Positions 7,858 through 16,450 are shown, counted from the first letter of the stretch. The stretch is DNA of 64,000 bases from Micropruina sp044224095 (GCA_044224095.1 JBGALC010000012.1:1-64000), one strand, 5' to 3'. Notes: generated by a model from the letters alone, not told the origin. Program-made: numbers and translations.

Positions 7858-9329
7858 CGCGCCACCCGGACGCCGACGCTGCGGGCCAGCAGCAGGGCGG
7901 GGAGCAGGCCGACCAGCACCAGCACCACCCCGATCGGGGCGGAGGCCCCGTAGGCGCCGATGCTGGTCCGGGTCCACAGCTCGGTGGCCAGCGTCTCCAC
8001 GCCGATCGGCCGCAGCATCAGGGTTGCGGGCAGCTCCTTGAGCACCTCGGCCGCCACCAACACCCAGCCGGCGGCGATGCCGGGCAGCGCCGTCCGCACC
8101 GAAACCCGTAGCCAGGTGGCCAGCGGACCGCGTCCCAGGGTGCGGGAGATCTCCCGGGCCGGGGCCGGGACCCGGGCGAAGGCGGCCCGCGCCGAGCCGA
8201 TCGCCAGCGGCAGGGTGAGCAGCAGGTAGGCCGCCAGCAGGCCGACCGGACCCTGGTAGGCGAACGGGACGGCGGTGAGGGTCAGCGCCACCAGGGCCAG
8301 CGCCACCACCACGCCGGGCAGCGCGTAGCCGATCATGGTCGCCCCCTCGATGACGCGGACCAGCCGGCCTCGGTGCCGCGCCGCCAGGTAGCCGACCGGG
8401 AGGGCGACCAGCACCGTCAGCGTCGCGGCCACGGTCGCCAGGGCCAGCGAGGTGGCGGCCGCGGACGCCAGCTCGACCGGCGCGGCGGCGTAACGATCGG
8501 CCCGCAGCATGCGGAGCAGCAGGGCGCCCAGCGGACCCAGCACGCTCAGTCCGGCCAGCAGGGTCAGTCCGGTGATCACCAGCGTCGTGCCGGTCCGGGA
8601 GAGCTCGCGGGGCGGACGCCGCCGGGAGGCCGCCTGCCGGTCGCCGTCGGCGCGGCCGCCGCGCACGCTCTGCTCGCCCCAGACGCAGGCCAGGGCGAGC
8701 AGCACCAGCGGCAGCGACATGGCGGCGGCCGCCGAGCGGTCCACGGTGCCGGTGAACAGGGCGTACACCCCGGTGGTCAGCGTCTGGTAGCGCAGGTACA
8801 GCGCGACCAGCAGGGTGCCGGCCAGCGCCGCCGGCAGGATCTGCGGCAGAGTCACCCGCAGGAAGGCCGGCACCGGCCGGCGACCCAGCGTGCGCGCCAC
8901 GTCGGCGAGGGTGTGGTCGGCCAGCGCGAGGGCCCCCATGGTCGGCACGGTCACCAACGGTAGACAGGTCAGCGTCATCACCAGCGCCAGCGGCCACAGG
9001 CCGGTCACCCCCGGGAAGGTGGACGCCCAGGCGAAGGCCGCGACGAAGCTCGGGACGGCCAGCGGCAGGCAGGCCAGCAGCAGCCACAGCCCGCGCGCCG
9101 GCAACCGGACCCGGGTGCTGGCGTAGGCCACGACGATGCCGAGCACGAGGGTGCCGAGGCCGACCACGGCGGCCAGCGCCACCGTGTTGCCGAGCAGCTG
9201 CGCCGTCCGGGGCCGGACGATGATCCGCAGCGCCTGGTCCCAGCCGTCCGACCCGGCCCGCACCACCAACTGGACGATCGGCGCCAGCGCCAGCGCGGCG
9301 ACTCCGACACCTGCGCACAGCAACGCCAC
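7854..9329 (-). CDS. Ferric iron ABC transporter permease (FbpB-like)
   Basis: About 491 residues with two tandem permease halves, each with the cytoplasmic EAA-type loop (first half near LADVARTLGRRP, second half near REISRTLGRGP). This is the fused two-domain arrangement of FbpB/SfuB iron permeases. The best start is a GTG at 9329, because the first membrane helix begins within five residues. That GTG touches the 3' end of a perfect 13-bp stem and has no free ribosome site, so translation may be weak or depend on unfolding. The binding-protein gene lies upstream and the ATPase downstream. Confidence 0.85.
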   Translation of the reverse strand: MALLCAGVGVAALALAPIVQLVVRAGSDGWDQALRIIVRPRTAQLLGNTVALAAVVGLGTLVLGIVVAYASTRVRLPARGLWLLLACLPLAVPSFVAAFAWASTFPGVTGLWPLALVMTLTCLPLVTVPTMGALALADHTLADVARTLGRRPVPAFLRVTLPQILPAALAGTLLVALYLRYQTLTTGVYALFTGTVDRSAAAAMSLPLVLLALACVWGEQSVRGGRADGDRQAASRRRPPRELSRTGTTLVITGLTLLAGLSVLGPLGALLLRMLRADRYAAAPVELASAAATSLALATVAATLTVLVALPVGYLAARHRGRLVRVIEGATMIGYALPGVVVALALVALTLTAVPFAYQGPVGLLAAYLLLTLPLAIGSARAAFARVPAPAREISRTLGRGPLATWLRVSVRTALPGIAAGWVLVAAEVLKELPATLMLRPIGVETLATELWTRTSIGAYGASAPIGVVLVLVGLLPALLLARSVGVRVAR

Positions 9330-9360
9330 CGGGGCACCCCCGGTGCTGGGGGTGCCCCGG
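9329..9360 (-). terminator. Perfect 13-bp stem-loop between binding protein and permease genes
   Basis: CCGGGGCACCCCC pairs exactly with GGGGGTGCCCCGG around a 6-base loop. No T-run follows on the transcribed strand. It could be an attenuator, or an mRNA-stabilising hairpin that favours the binding protein over the membrane components, as in the malE-malF spacer. Confidence 0.75.
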
Positions 9361-9379
9361 TGGCCGGCGAGTGACCTGG

Positions 9380-10408
9380 TCAGAGCAGGCCCACCTCGGT
9401 GATCAGCGCCACGGTCTCCTTCAACGACGACAGCTTCGACAGGTCGAGCTTCGGCCCGCCCAGGTCCTTCAGCGCCGGCACGTTGGCCGGGCCCTTGTCG
9501 CCCACCAGCGGGTACTCGTAGGTCTCGGTGAGGAAGTAGGTCTGGGCCTCGTCGCCGAGCAGCCAGGTGACGAACTCGGTGGCCTCCGGGCTCGCCTTCG
9601 CCTTCAGCACGCCGGCGCCGGTGACGTTGACGAGCGCCGAGGTGGTGCCGGCGTCACCGAACTTGAGCTGGGCGCGCAGCTTGGTGGGATCCTGCTCGGA
9701 GCGGGCCCAGTAGTAGTGGTTGATCAGGCCGGCGTCCAGCGTGCCCGAGTTGACGGCCTCGAGGATGTCGCCGTTCGACTCGAAGATCTTCACGTCGTTG
9801 GCCTTGAGACCCTCCAGCCACGACTTGGCGGCGGCCTCGCCGTCGTTCACCCGCAGCGCGGTCACGAAGGCCTGGAAGGAGGCGTTGGAGGGCGCGATCC
9901 CGACCTTGCCCTTCCACTTCGACTCGGTGAACTTCTTCACGTCGCCGGGGACGTCGGCCGCCTGGTGCTTCTGGCTGTCGTAGGCCACCACCCGGGCCCG
10001 CCCGGTCAGGCCGACCCAGGAGGCGTCGGCCGAGGTGTACTCGGCGGGCACCTTGCCGGCGATCTCGGCGGGCAGGGTCTGAAACAGGCCGGCCGCGCTG
10101 ACGGCGCCGAGCGCGCCGGCGTCCTGGGAGAGGAAAACCTGGGCCGGGCTGTTGGCGCCCTCCTCGAGCAGCTGGCCGGCCAGCTCGGTCGACCCGGCGT
10201 AGCGGGTCTCGACCTTGATGCCGCTGGCGGTCTGGAACTTCTCGATCAGCGGGTCGACCAGGGCCTTGTCGCGTCCGGAATAGACGACGAGGGTGCGCTC
10301 GCCGGTCGGGCTCGCCGCCGGCGAGGCGGCCGGCGCCGGCGATGAGCAGGCGCCGAGCAGCAGTGCGCCGCTGGCGGCGAGGACGAGCAGGGCGGAACGT
10401 CTTCTCAT
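9380..10408 (-). CDS. Ferric iron-binding lipoprotein of ABC importer (FbpA-like)
   Basis: 342 residues from the ATG at 10408, which has an AAGGA site upstream; an in-frame start further upstream would spoil the signal peptide. It has a lipoprotein signal with lipobox LLGAC, then RTLVVYSGRDKALVDPLIEKF, the classic N-terminus of class II Fe3+-binding proteins. An NHYYW segment supplies the adjacent tyrosines that ligate iron in FbpA. It is exported and lipid-anchored, delivering Fe3+ to the permease. It is the first gene of the transporter operon and lies behind an IdeR/DtxR-like box at 10469-10487, so repression by iron is likely. Confidence 0.88.
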   Translation of the reverse strand: MRRRSALLVLAASGALLLGACSSPAPAASPAASPTGERTLVVYSGRDKALVDPLIEKFQTASGIKVETRYAGSTELAGQLLEEGANSPAQVFLSQDAGALGAVSAAGLFQTLPAEIAGKVPAEYTSADASWVGLTGRARVVAYDSQKHQAADVPGDVKKFTESKWKGKVGIAPSNASFQAFVTALRVNDGEAAAKSWLEGLKANDVKIFESNGDILEAVNSGTLDAGLINHYYWARSEQDPTKLRAQLKFGDAGTTSALVNVTGAGVLKAKASPEATEFVTWLLGDEAQTYFLTETYEYPLVGDKGPANVPALKDLGGPKLDLSKLSSLKETVALITEVGLL

Positions 10409-10468
10409 GTGGAGATCCTTCGGTGATCGCAATCGGACGCCGGGCGCAACCACCGCTCCGGCCAGAAG

Positions 10469-10487
10469 TTAGGTTAGGCATGCCTTT
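10469..10487. promoter_or_regulatory. DtxR/IdeR-like iron box
   Basis: The 19-mer beginning TTAGGTTAGGC matches the actinobacterial DtxR/IdeR consensus at 14 of 19 positions by hand count, with the left half perfect and the right half partly degraded. It lies 61 bases upstream of the iron-binding lipoprotein start and 30 bases upstream of the divergent response regulator ATG, so it could control either or both. Confidence 0.65.
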
Positions 10488-10516
10488 CCTGTTCCGAATT
10501 CCCTAAAGTGGGGGAT

Positions 10517-11179
10517 ATGAAACGGGGGGCGGTCGGGACGGCGGTCGCCGACCCCGCGTCCGCGACGGTCCGGGTCCTGGTGATCGACGACCACCGGGTG
10601 TTCACCGAGCTGCTCTCGCTGGCGCTCGACGCCAGCCCCGGGACCCGCTGTGTCGCCGTGGCGTCCTCGATCGGGGAGGGACTGGCGAAGGCGGCGGCGC
10701 ACCGCCTCGACGTCGTCGTGATCGACGTCCGGCTGCCGGACGGCAGCGGCCTGGACGCGGTGCCCGAACTGCTCGCGCTGCACCCGGACGCCCGGATCCT
10801 GGTGCTCACCGCCCACCCCCGCGCCGACCTCGCCGAACGGGCCCTGCACGCGGGGGCGAGCGGCTTCCTGGCCAAGGAGGAGCCGCTGTCGCACCTGCTC
10901 ACGGCCATCGCGGCGGCGCGGCCCGGCCGGCCGGCGATCAGCGCGGCGCTGTCGGTCTCCCCCGCGGACGCCGTCGGCCTCACCCCGCGCGAACGCGAGG
11001 TGCTCACCCTGATGGCCCAGGGACACGACCCGGCCGCGATCGCGCGGCTGCTGTGGCTTTCCCGGCACACCGTCCGCGATCACGTGAAGGCGGTCCTGGG
11101 CAAGCTCGGCGCGCATTCGCAGCTGGCCGCGGTGTCCAAGGCGATCGCGCTGGGCCTGATCGACCCCTGGCCCGGGTGA
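10517..11179 (+). CDS. NarL/FixJ-family response regulator
   Basis: About 220 residues. The receiver domain has the acidic pair DD near residue 24, phospho-acceptor Asp70 in VVVIDVRLPDG, the conserved Thr (LVLTAH) and the Lys (FLAKEE). A LuxR-type helix-turn-helix follows (LTPREREVLTLMAQG, then SRHTVRDHVKAVLGKLG). A GTG at 10508 is an alternative start; the ATG at 10517 has a purine-rich stretch just before it but neither start has a clear ribosome site. The partner kinase begins 5 bases after the stop. Regulated genes are unknown; the divergent iron transporter is a candidate. Confidence 0.85.
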   Translation: MKRGAVGTAVADPASATVRVLVIDDHRVFTELLSLALDASPGTRCVAVASSIGEGLAKAAAHRLDVVVIDVRLPDGSGLDAVPELLALHPDARILVLTAHPRADLAERALHAGASGFLAKEEPLSHLLTAIAAARPGRPAISAALSVSPADAVGLTPREREVLTLMAQGHDPAAIARLLWLSRHTVRDHVKAVLGKLGAHSQLAAVSKAIALGLIDPWPG

Positions 11180-11183
11180 GCCG

Positions 11184-12512
11184 ATGCCGATGACGAGCCA
11201 GCGCGACCCGGTGGAACGCGCCCGCAGCGTGCTGCGCCGTCACCTGGTGGCGACCGGCGCGCTGGTCGTGGGCGTCATGCTCAGCATGCTGCTGGCCGAA
11301 TGGGCGCTGACCCGGCGGGCGGCCGACCGGATGGCCGAGCAGGTGTCGACCCGGGTCGCCCGCACCGTGTCCGAGCTGGTCACCGGGGCCGACTTCGGCG
11401 ACGAGGCCCAGTCGCACACCGCCCTGGACGAGCGGATCCGGAGCTTCCTGGAGGCCGGCACCATCGTCCGGATCAAGGTGTGGATGGTCGAGGGCGACCA
11501 GGTGCGCGTGGTCTACTCCGACGACCCGCGCACCGAGGGCACCGTGCGGGCGTTCTCGGCCGACCTCGCGCGGCGGCTGGACGCCGGCGAGACCGTCGTG
11601 CTGCCGGTGCCGGACGACGCCGAGCACCGTTTCGAGAGCGCCCTGGGGATGGACCTGCGGGAAGCCTTCATCGGCTTCGTCGACCGGGCCGGCAACCAGC
11701 TGCGGCTGGAGGTCTACGTGCCGGTGCAGAGCCGCGAGCTGACCGCGAACGCCCTGATCGTGCAGGCGCCGGTGATCGGCGCCGGGCTGGTGCTGCTGGT
11801 GGTCGTGCTCAGCTGGGGCTCGCTGTCGCTGGCCGGGCAGCTGAAGACGCTCGCCGAGCAGCGCCACCGCGCCGTCCTGTACGGGCTGCGCTCCCGCGAG
11901 GAGGAACGGACCGGGCTCGCCCAGCGGCTGCACGACGGCGTGGTGCAGTCGCTGGCCGGATCCCGGCTGGCGCTGGACTCGATCCGCGGACGGACGCCCG
12001 CCGACGACGCGCTGCTGCGCCGGGTGGCCGAGGTGCTCGGCGACGACACCCGCGCCCTGCGCGAACTGCTGGCCGAGTACGTCGCCGTCTCCGGCGCCGC
12101 TACCCTGGCGTCCGATCTGCAGCGGCTCGCGGACGCCGCCGGCAACCCGCGGGTCGATGTCCGGGTGGCGCCGGGCGTCCAGCTGGACGACGAGGCGGCC
12201 GGCGTCATCCGGCGCGCCGCCGAGGAGGGCGTCCGCAACGCCCGCAGCCACGCCGCCGCCTCGCGGGTGCAGGTGCGCCTGGAACCACGCGGTGGCGGCG
12301 CCGAACTTGCGGTGGTCGACGACGGACGCGGGCTGGCGTCGGCGTCCGCCGCGGAGACCGGCCATGTCGGGCTGGCCCTGGTCGGCAGCGCCGTCCGTTC
12401 GGTCGGCGGACGGCTGTCGCTGGAGTCGCCGTCCACAGGGGGCACCACCCTGCGGATCTGGCTTCCGTCGCCCGCCGCCGGTGATCCGCGGGCGCCGCTG
12501 CCACTACCCTGA
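11184..12512 (+). CDS. NarL-type sensor histidine kinase
   Basis: 442 residues. One transmembrane helix at ~20-40, an extracytoplasmic sensor region of ~150 residues, a second helix at ~190-212, then a HisKA_3 dimerisation domain with His250 in LAQRLHDGVVQ. The HATPase domain has an N-box EEGVRNARSHA and the G-box VDDGRG. It would phosphorylate the regulator encoded just upstream. The sensor region has no family I recognise, so the signal is unknown. Confidence 0.87.
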   Translation: MPMTSQRDPVERARSVLRRHLVATGALVVGVMLSMLLAEWALTRRAADRMAEQVSTRVARTVSELVTGADFGDEAQSHTALDERIRSFLEAGTIVRIKVWMVEGDQVRVVYSDDPRTEGTVRAFSADLARRLDAGETVVLPVPDDAEHRFESALGMDLREAFIGFVDRAGNQLRLEVYVPVQSRELTANALIVQAPVIGAGLVLLVVVLSWGSLSLAGQLKTLAEQRHRAVLYGLRSREEERTGLAQRLHDGVVQSLAGSRLALDSIRGRTPADDALLRRVAEVLGDDTRALRELLAEYVAVSGAATLASDLQRLADAAGNPRVDVRVAPGVQLDDEAAGVIRRAAEEGVRNARSHAAASRVQVRLEPRGGGAELAVVDDGRGLASASAAETGHVGLALVGSAVRSVGGRLSLESPSTGGTTLRIWLPSPAAGDPRAPLPLP

Positions 12513-12516
12513 CGCC

Positions 12517-13713
12517 ATGGCGCTGCCCGTCCTCGATGCCACCGAGCAACGGATCCTCGGGTGCCTGCTGGAGAAGCAGCGCACCGTCCCGGCCAGCTAC
12601 CCGCTCAGCCTGAACGCGCTGCGGGTGGCCTGCAACCAGAACTCCAGCCGCGACCCGGTGATGTCGCTGGACGACGCCGCGCTCGAGACGGCCGCCCGCG
12701 AGTTGAAGGGACGCGGGCTGCTCCGGGTGGTCTGGGCCGGCAAGGGTTCCCGGACGCTCAAGTACCACCAGCTGCTGGACGAGGTGCTCAGCCTGCAGCC
12801 CGACGAGCGGGCGCTGGTCACGGTGCTGCTGCTGCGCGGCGCGCAGGCGCCCGGCGAGCTGAGGACCCGCACCGATCGGCTCCACCCGTTCACCGACCGG
12901 GAGGCGGTCGAGCAGGTGCTGCAGCGGATGGCCGCCCTGCCCGAACCGCTGGTGCGGGAGTTGGAGCGTCGTCCTGGCCAGCAGGACCGGCGCTGGGTCC
13001 ACCTGCTGGGTCCCGTCCCCGAACCCGCCGGGATCCCGGTCGCCGTGGACCGGGACACGGTGCTCGCCGACGGTGCCGACGTCCGCGACCGGCGGGTCCG
13101 GGACGCCTACGACCGGGTGGCCCAGGCGTACTTCGCCGAACTCGGCGACGAGCTGATCGACAAGCCGTTCGACGTCTGGCTGCTGGAACGGGTGGCCGCG
13201 CTGGCCGGCTCCGACCCGATCGTCGACGTCGGCTGCGGCCCGGGCCACATCGCCGCGTTCCTCGCCGACACCGGCGCGCGGGTCAGCGGCGTCGACCTCT
13301 CCCCGGAGATGATCGCCGTGGCGTCGCGCGAGTTCCCCGACCTGGACTTCACCGTCGGCAACCTGTCCGGCCTGCTCAGGCCCCGGACGGCGGCCGGCTG
13401 GGGCGCGGTGCTCGCCTGGTACTCGCTGGTGCACCTGGCCGGCTCCGAGCTGGCCCCCGCGGTGAGTGCCCTGGCCCGGACGCTGGCACCCGGCGGGGTG
13501 CTGGCGGTCGCCGTCCACGCCGGCGACGAGGTGCGCCGGGTCACCGAGCTGGTCGGCGAGACCGTCGAGCTGGACTTCGTGCTGCACGATCAGGCGGAGG
13601 TGCTGGCGGCCTTCGCCGCCGCCGGCCTCGCCGAGGTCGAGTGGTACCGGCGCGGGCCGTCCGCCGACGAGGCGGCCACCGAGCGGCTGTACGTGCTGGG
13701 CCGGCTTGCCTGA
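12517..13713 (+). CDS. YceH (DUF480) domain fused to SAM-dependent methyltransferase
   Basis: 398 residues starting MALPVLDATEQRILG. Residues 1-~170 are a YceH/DUF480 double winged-helix domain (LLEKQRTVPASYPLSLNAL and ACNQNSSRDPVMSL are its hallmark). Residues ~195-398 are a class I methyltransferase with motif I VDVGCGPGH, then GVDLSPEMIAVA and a LAPGGVLAV strand. The substrate is unknown. Stand-alone YceH is ~215 residues, so this is a true fusion in one uninterrupted frame. It begins 4 bases after the kinase stop and may share its transcript. Confidence 0.88.
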   Translation: MALPVLDATEQRILGCLLEKQRTVPASYPLSLNALRVACNQNSSRDPVMSLDDAALETAARELKGRGLLRVVWAGKGSRTLKYHQLLDEVLSLQPDERALVTVLLLRGAQAPGELRTRTDRLHPFTDREAVEQVLQRMAALPEPLVRELERRPGQQDRRWVHLLGPVPEPAGIPVAVDRDTVLADGADVRDRRVRDAYDRVAQAYFAELGDELIDKPFDVWLLERVAALAGSDPIVDVGCGPGHIAAFLADTGARVSGVDLSPEMIAVASREFPDLDFTVGNLSGLLRPRTAAGWGAVLAWYSLVHLAGSELAPAVSALARTLAPGGVLAVAVHAGDEVRRVTELVGETVELDFVLHDQAEVLAAFAAAGLAEVEWYRRGPSADEAATERLYVLGRLA

Positions 13714-13719
13714 CCGGGG

Positions 13720-13833
13720 ATGGTGGACGGCGTGCCGTTCACCTTCTTCCATCCGGCCGCCGTGGTCGGGCTGCTTCGGGTCACGCCCCTGGTTCCGGCG
13801 GGGCTGATCATCGGGTCGATGAGCCCGGACTTC
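13720..13833 (+). pseudogene. N-terminal remnant of a DUF4184 membrane protein
   Basis: The 38-codon stretch reads like the start of DUF4184 proteins: VPFTFFHPAAV, then VPAGLIIGSMSPDF. Family members are usually a few hundred residues with several membrane helices. Here similarity stops after SPDF and the frame continues only into the convergent cobT gene before a stop at 13908. The remainder was apparently deleted. It starts 7 bases after the methyltransferase stop. Confidence 0.6.
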
Positions 13834-13864
13834 GCGAGTGAACGCGAGGTGAGGCACGGCAGGC

Positions 13865-14905
13865 TCAGTCGGGCAGCAGGGACTCCAAGGTGGCCATCTC
13901 GGTCATGACGGCGGCGGCCGCCCGGACGACCGGCAGCGCCAGTGCGGCACCGGAGCCCTCGCCGAGGGCGAGGGCCAGGTCGAGCAACGGCTCCAGCCCC
14001 AGCCGATCCAGCGCGATCCCGATGGCGGGCTCGGCGCCGGCGTGGGCGGCGATCAGGTAGCCCGCCGCCGCCGGGCAGAGCGCGGTCGCGGCCAGGCCGG
14101 CCGCGGCGCCGGTGATGCCGTCCAGCAGCACGGGCAGCCGGTGCCGGGCGGCCCCGAGCGCCAGCCCGGCGAGCACCGCCTGCTCCACTCCCCCGAAGGC
14201 CGCGAGGACGCCGACCGGGTCTCCGGGGTCCGGCCGGTGCAGTGCCAGGCCACGGGCGATCACGTCAGCCTTACGGGCGACCATCGCGGGCGGGCTGTCG
14301 GCGCCCCTCCCCGCCACGTCGGACGCCGGCGCGCCGGTGAAGGCGGCCACCAGGGCCGCGGCGGCGGTGGTGTTGCCGATGCCGACCTCGCCGGTGGCCA
14401 GGCAACGGACGCCGTCCGCGGCGGCCCGCTCCGCCTCCGCCGCGCCCAGTTCGACGGCCGCCACCACCTCGTCGCGGGTCATCGCCGGGGCAACGGCGAA
14501 GTCGGCGGTCCCGCGCCGGACGGCTGCCGTCTCGACGCCCGGAACTGCCGAGGCCAGGCCGGCGTCCAGCACGCGCAGCTGCGCGCCGGCCAACCGGGCC
14601 AGCACGTTCACCCCGGCCCCGCCGCCGGCGACGGTAGCGGCCAGCACCCCGGACAGGGCGGGCGGCCAGCGGGTCACGCCCTGCGCCACCACGCCGTGGT
14701 CGCCGGCCACCACCACGATCCGCGCCGGATCGGGCCACGGCGGAGGGCAGCACCCGGCGATCCCGGCGAGCTGCGCCCCCAACGACTCCAGCCGGCCCAG
14801 CGCATGCGGCGGCTTGGCCAGCCCGTCGATCCGCTCCCGGGCGAGCGCCGCGATCGGCTCGTCGACCGGACGGATGCGGGCGACCAGATCGGCCAGGCCG
14901 GTCAC
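13865..14905 (-). CDS. cobT: Nicotinate-nucleotide-dimethylbenzimidazole phosphoribosyltransferase
   Basis: 346 residues, the normal CobT length. Landmarks: LAKPPHALGRLE near the N-terminus, VVVAGDHGVVAQGVT, CLATGEVGIGNTTAAAAL, and the C-terminal ALGEGSGAALALP that carries the catalytic glutamate. It makes alpha-ribazole phosphate from dimethylbenzimidazole and nicotinate mononucleotide, a step in assembling the lower loop of cobalamin. No other cobalamin gene is visible nearby, so it may serve salvage or work with genes elsewhere. ygfZ ends only 5 bases upstream of its start, so the two are probably cotranscribed. Confidence 0.94.
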   Translation of the reverse strand: MTGLADLVARIRPVDEPIAALARERIDGLAKPPHALGRLESLGAQLAGIAGCCPPPWPDPARIVVVAGDHGVVAQGVTRWPPALSGVLAATVAGGGAGVNVLARLAGAQLRVLDAGLASAVPGVETAAVRRGTADFAVAPAMTRDEVVAAVELGAAEAERAAADGVRCLATGEVGIGNTTAAAALVAAFTGAPASDVAGRGADSPPAMVARKADVIARGLALHRPDPGDPVGVLAAFGGVEQAVLAGLALGAARHRLPVLLDGITGAAAGLAATALCPAAAGYLIAAHAGAEPAIGIALDRLGLEPLLDLALALGEGSGAALALPVVRAAAAVMTEMATLESLLPD

Positions 14906-14910
14906 GGCGG

Positions 14911-15828
14911 TCAGCGCAGCCGGGGCCGGGCGTGCAGCCCCACCTCGGGGTCCACGATCAACTCCTGGGCGGCGTCGATTCCGTCGACCAGCAGCGGAAC
15001 CTCGGCGGACACGTTGCGCTTGATCAGCGCCAGCGCGACCGGGCCGAGCTCATGGTGCCGAGCCGACGAGCCGACCCGGCCTACCACGCGTCCCTCCAGC
15101 AGGACATCGGCGCCCACCTCGGGCAACGCCTCGGCGCTACCGTCGAGGTGCAGCCGGGTGAGCCGGCGCGGCGGACGTCCCAGCGTGTACACCCGGGCCA
15201 CCGTCTCCTGGCCCGGGTAGCAGCCCTTCTGCAGGTGCACGCCGGCACCCAGGAGCAGTCCCTCGGGATTGGCCAGCTCGTTGGGGATGGTCTTGTCGTC
15301 GGTGTCCACGAACACCCGCGGCTGCCCGGCCTCGATCCGCAGCGCGTCCGCGGCCCAGGTGCCGGCCCGCTGCTCGCCGAGCACCTCGTCCAGCCGGTCC
15401 CGCGGCACGATCCGGGGACCGCCGGCAGCGATCACCATGGCGTGGGTCCCGCTCCGGTCGGCGATCTCCACCCGGGCGGCGAACTGCATCCGCCGCAGCC
15501 AGGCCAGCAGCGCGTCCAGGTGCCCCGGTTCGGTGGACGCCCACAGCGCGGCGCCGTCGTCGACGCCGCCGAAGACATGGCCGATCCGGCCGTGGGCGTC
15601 CAGGATGTAGGCGGTGAACCACCGGCCCGGCTCCAGGTCGTCCAGCTTCTGCGAGGCGATGTTGTTCAGCCAGCTGAGCCGGTCGGGGCCGGCGACGCTG
15701 AAGGTGGGGCGATGGGACAGGTCGACGCTCGCCTCGCCCGCGGCGAGCCGGCGCTGCTCGCGAACCGGGTCGCCGTAGTGCCAGACCGCGCCGGCGTCCG
15801 GGCCGCTCTCGTGCCGGACGGCGCTCAT
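14911..15828 (-). CDS. ygfZ: Folate-binding protein YgfZ/GcvT family
   Basis: 305 residues. The family signature KGCYPGQE is present, preceded by NELANPEGLL. The protein uses a tetrahydrofolate-binding GcvT-like fold and supports maturation or repair of certain Fe-S enzymes. The ATG at 15828 overlaps the stop of the upstream nitrobindin gene by 4 bases (ATGA). It is the third of four genes in a minus-strand run ending with cobT. Confidence 0.9.
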   Translation of the reverse strand: MSAVRHESGPDAGAVWHYGDPVREQRRLAAGEASVDLSHRPTFSVAGPDRLSWLNNIASQKLDDLEPGRWFTAYILDAHGRIGHVFGGVDDGAALWASTEPGHLDALLAWLRRMQFAARVEIADRSGTHAMVIAAGGPRIVPRDRLDEVLGEQRAGTWAADALRIEAGQPRVFVDTDDKTIPNELANPEGLLLGAGVHLQKGCYPGQETVARVYTLGRPPRRLTRLHLDGSAEALPEVGADVLLEGRVVGRVGSSARHHELGPVALALIKRNVSAEVPLLVDGIDAAQELIVDPEVGLHARPRLR

Positions 15829-16322
15829 CCGCGCACCAGCGTGGCCCACACGTACGGCCGCAGCGGCACGTCCTCGGTGGCCCGGTCGAAGGAGTACATC
15901 AGCTTGCCCTCCACGGTGCCGTACAGCCGGCGGCCGGCGGTGTAGGGCACCACAGCGTCGGGTGAGCGGACGACGGCGTCGGTGACCAGGTCGAGCCGGC
16001 CGGGCTGCAGCTTGCCGTACCAGACCTCGGCGAAGCCCTCGGGCGCGCACATCACCACATCGACCGTGCCGTCGGCCAGCGGACGCCAGAACCCGGTCTC
16101 CATCATCAGCGGCCTGGTCGGCCTGCCGTCGGCGTCCACCTCGAAGGCCTGCGCCAGGTAGTGCAGGTAGTCGCCGCCGTTGTCGGCGAAGTCGATCTGC
16201 TGGGCGAACTGGATCTTCTCCTCGCCCGGCCACTCCCGGTAGCCGGTGCCCTCCCAACGGCCGCGCAGCCAGGCCAGGCCGACCAGCGCGGGGTTCAGGT
16301 CGGAGGGGATCTCGAAGGTCAT
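15825..16322 (-). CDS. Nitrobindin-like heme protein (FABP/DUF1794 family)
   Basis: 165 residues of a ten-stranded beta-barrel type. The N-terminal GRWEGTGYREWPG motif is the nitrobindin signature, with IDFADNGGDYLHY following. Actinobacterial members bind heme and isomerise peroxynitrite to nitrate; the axial histidine was not pinpointed. Its ATG overlaps the stop of a 43-residue membrane ORF upstream and its stop overlaps the ygfZ start, so it is in the middle of a tightly packed operon. Confidence 0.88.
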   Translation of the reverse strand: MTFEIPSDLNPALVGLAWLRGRWEGTGYREWPGEEKIQFAQQIDFADNGGDYLHYLAQAFEVDADGRPTRPLMMETGFWRPLADGTVDVVMCAPEGFAEVWYGKLQPGRLDLVTDAVVRSPDAVVPYTAGRRLYGTVEGKLMYSFDRATEDVPLRPYVWATLVRG

Positions 16323-16450
16323 GAATCTCTCCTGCTGTTGTCGGTGAAGATCCGGACGACGACCACCAGGGCGGCGATCAGCACCACAGCCGCGGCGACG
16401 ATCAGCGCGATCGTCCCCGGCGTCAGCACGGCGGCCGTCAACTCCACCAC
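16319..16450 (-). CDS. Small single-pass membrane protein (43 aa)
   Basis: A GTG-initiated frame of 43 codons: a short polar start, about 20 hydrophobic residues (IALIVAAAVVLIAALVVVV) and a charged tail RIFTDNSRRD. The stop overlaps the nitrobindin ATG by 4 bases (ATGA), and that overlap together with the membrane segment is the main evidence it is real. A second GTG directly follows the first, so the start is uncertain by one codon. No family is recognised; it could anchor or regulate its neighbour. Confidence 0.5.
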   Translation of the reverse strand: MVELTAAVLTPGTIALIVAAAVVLIAALVVVVRIFTDNSRRDS

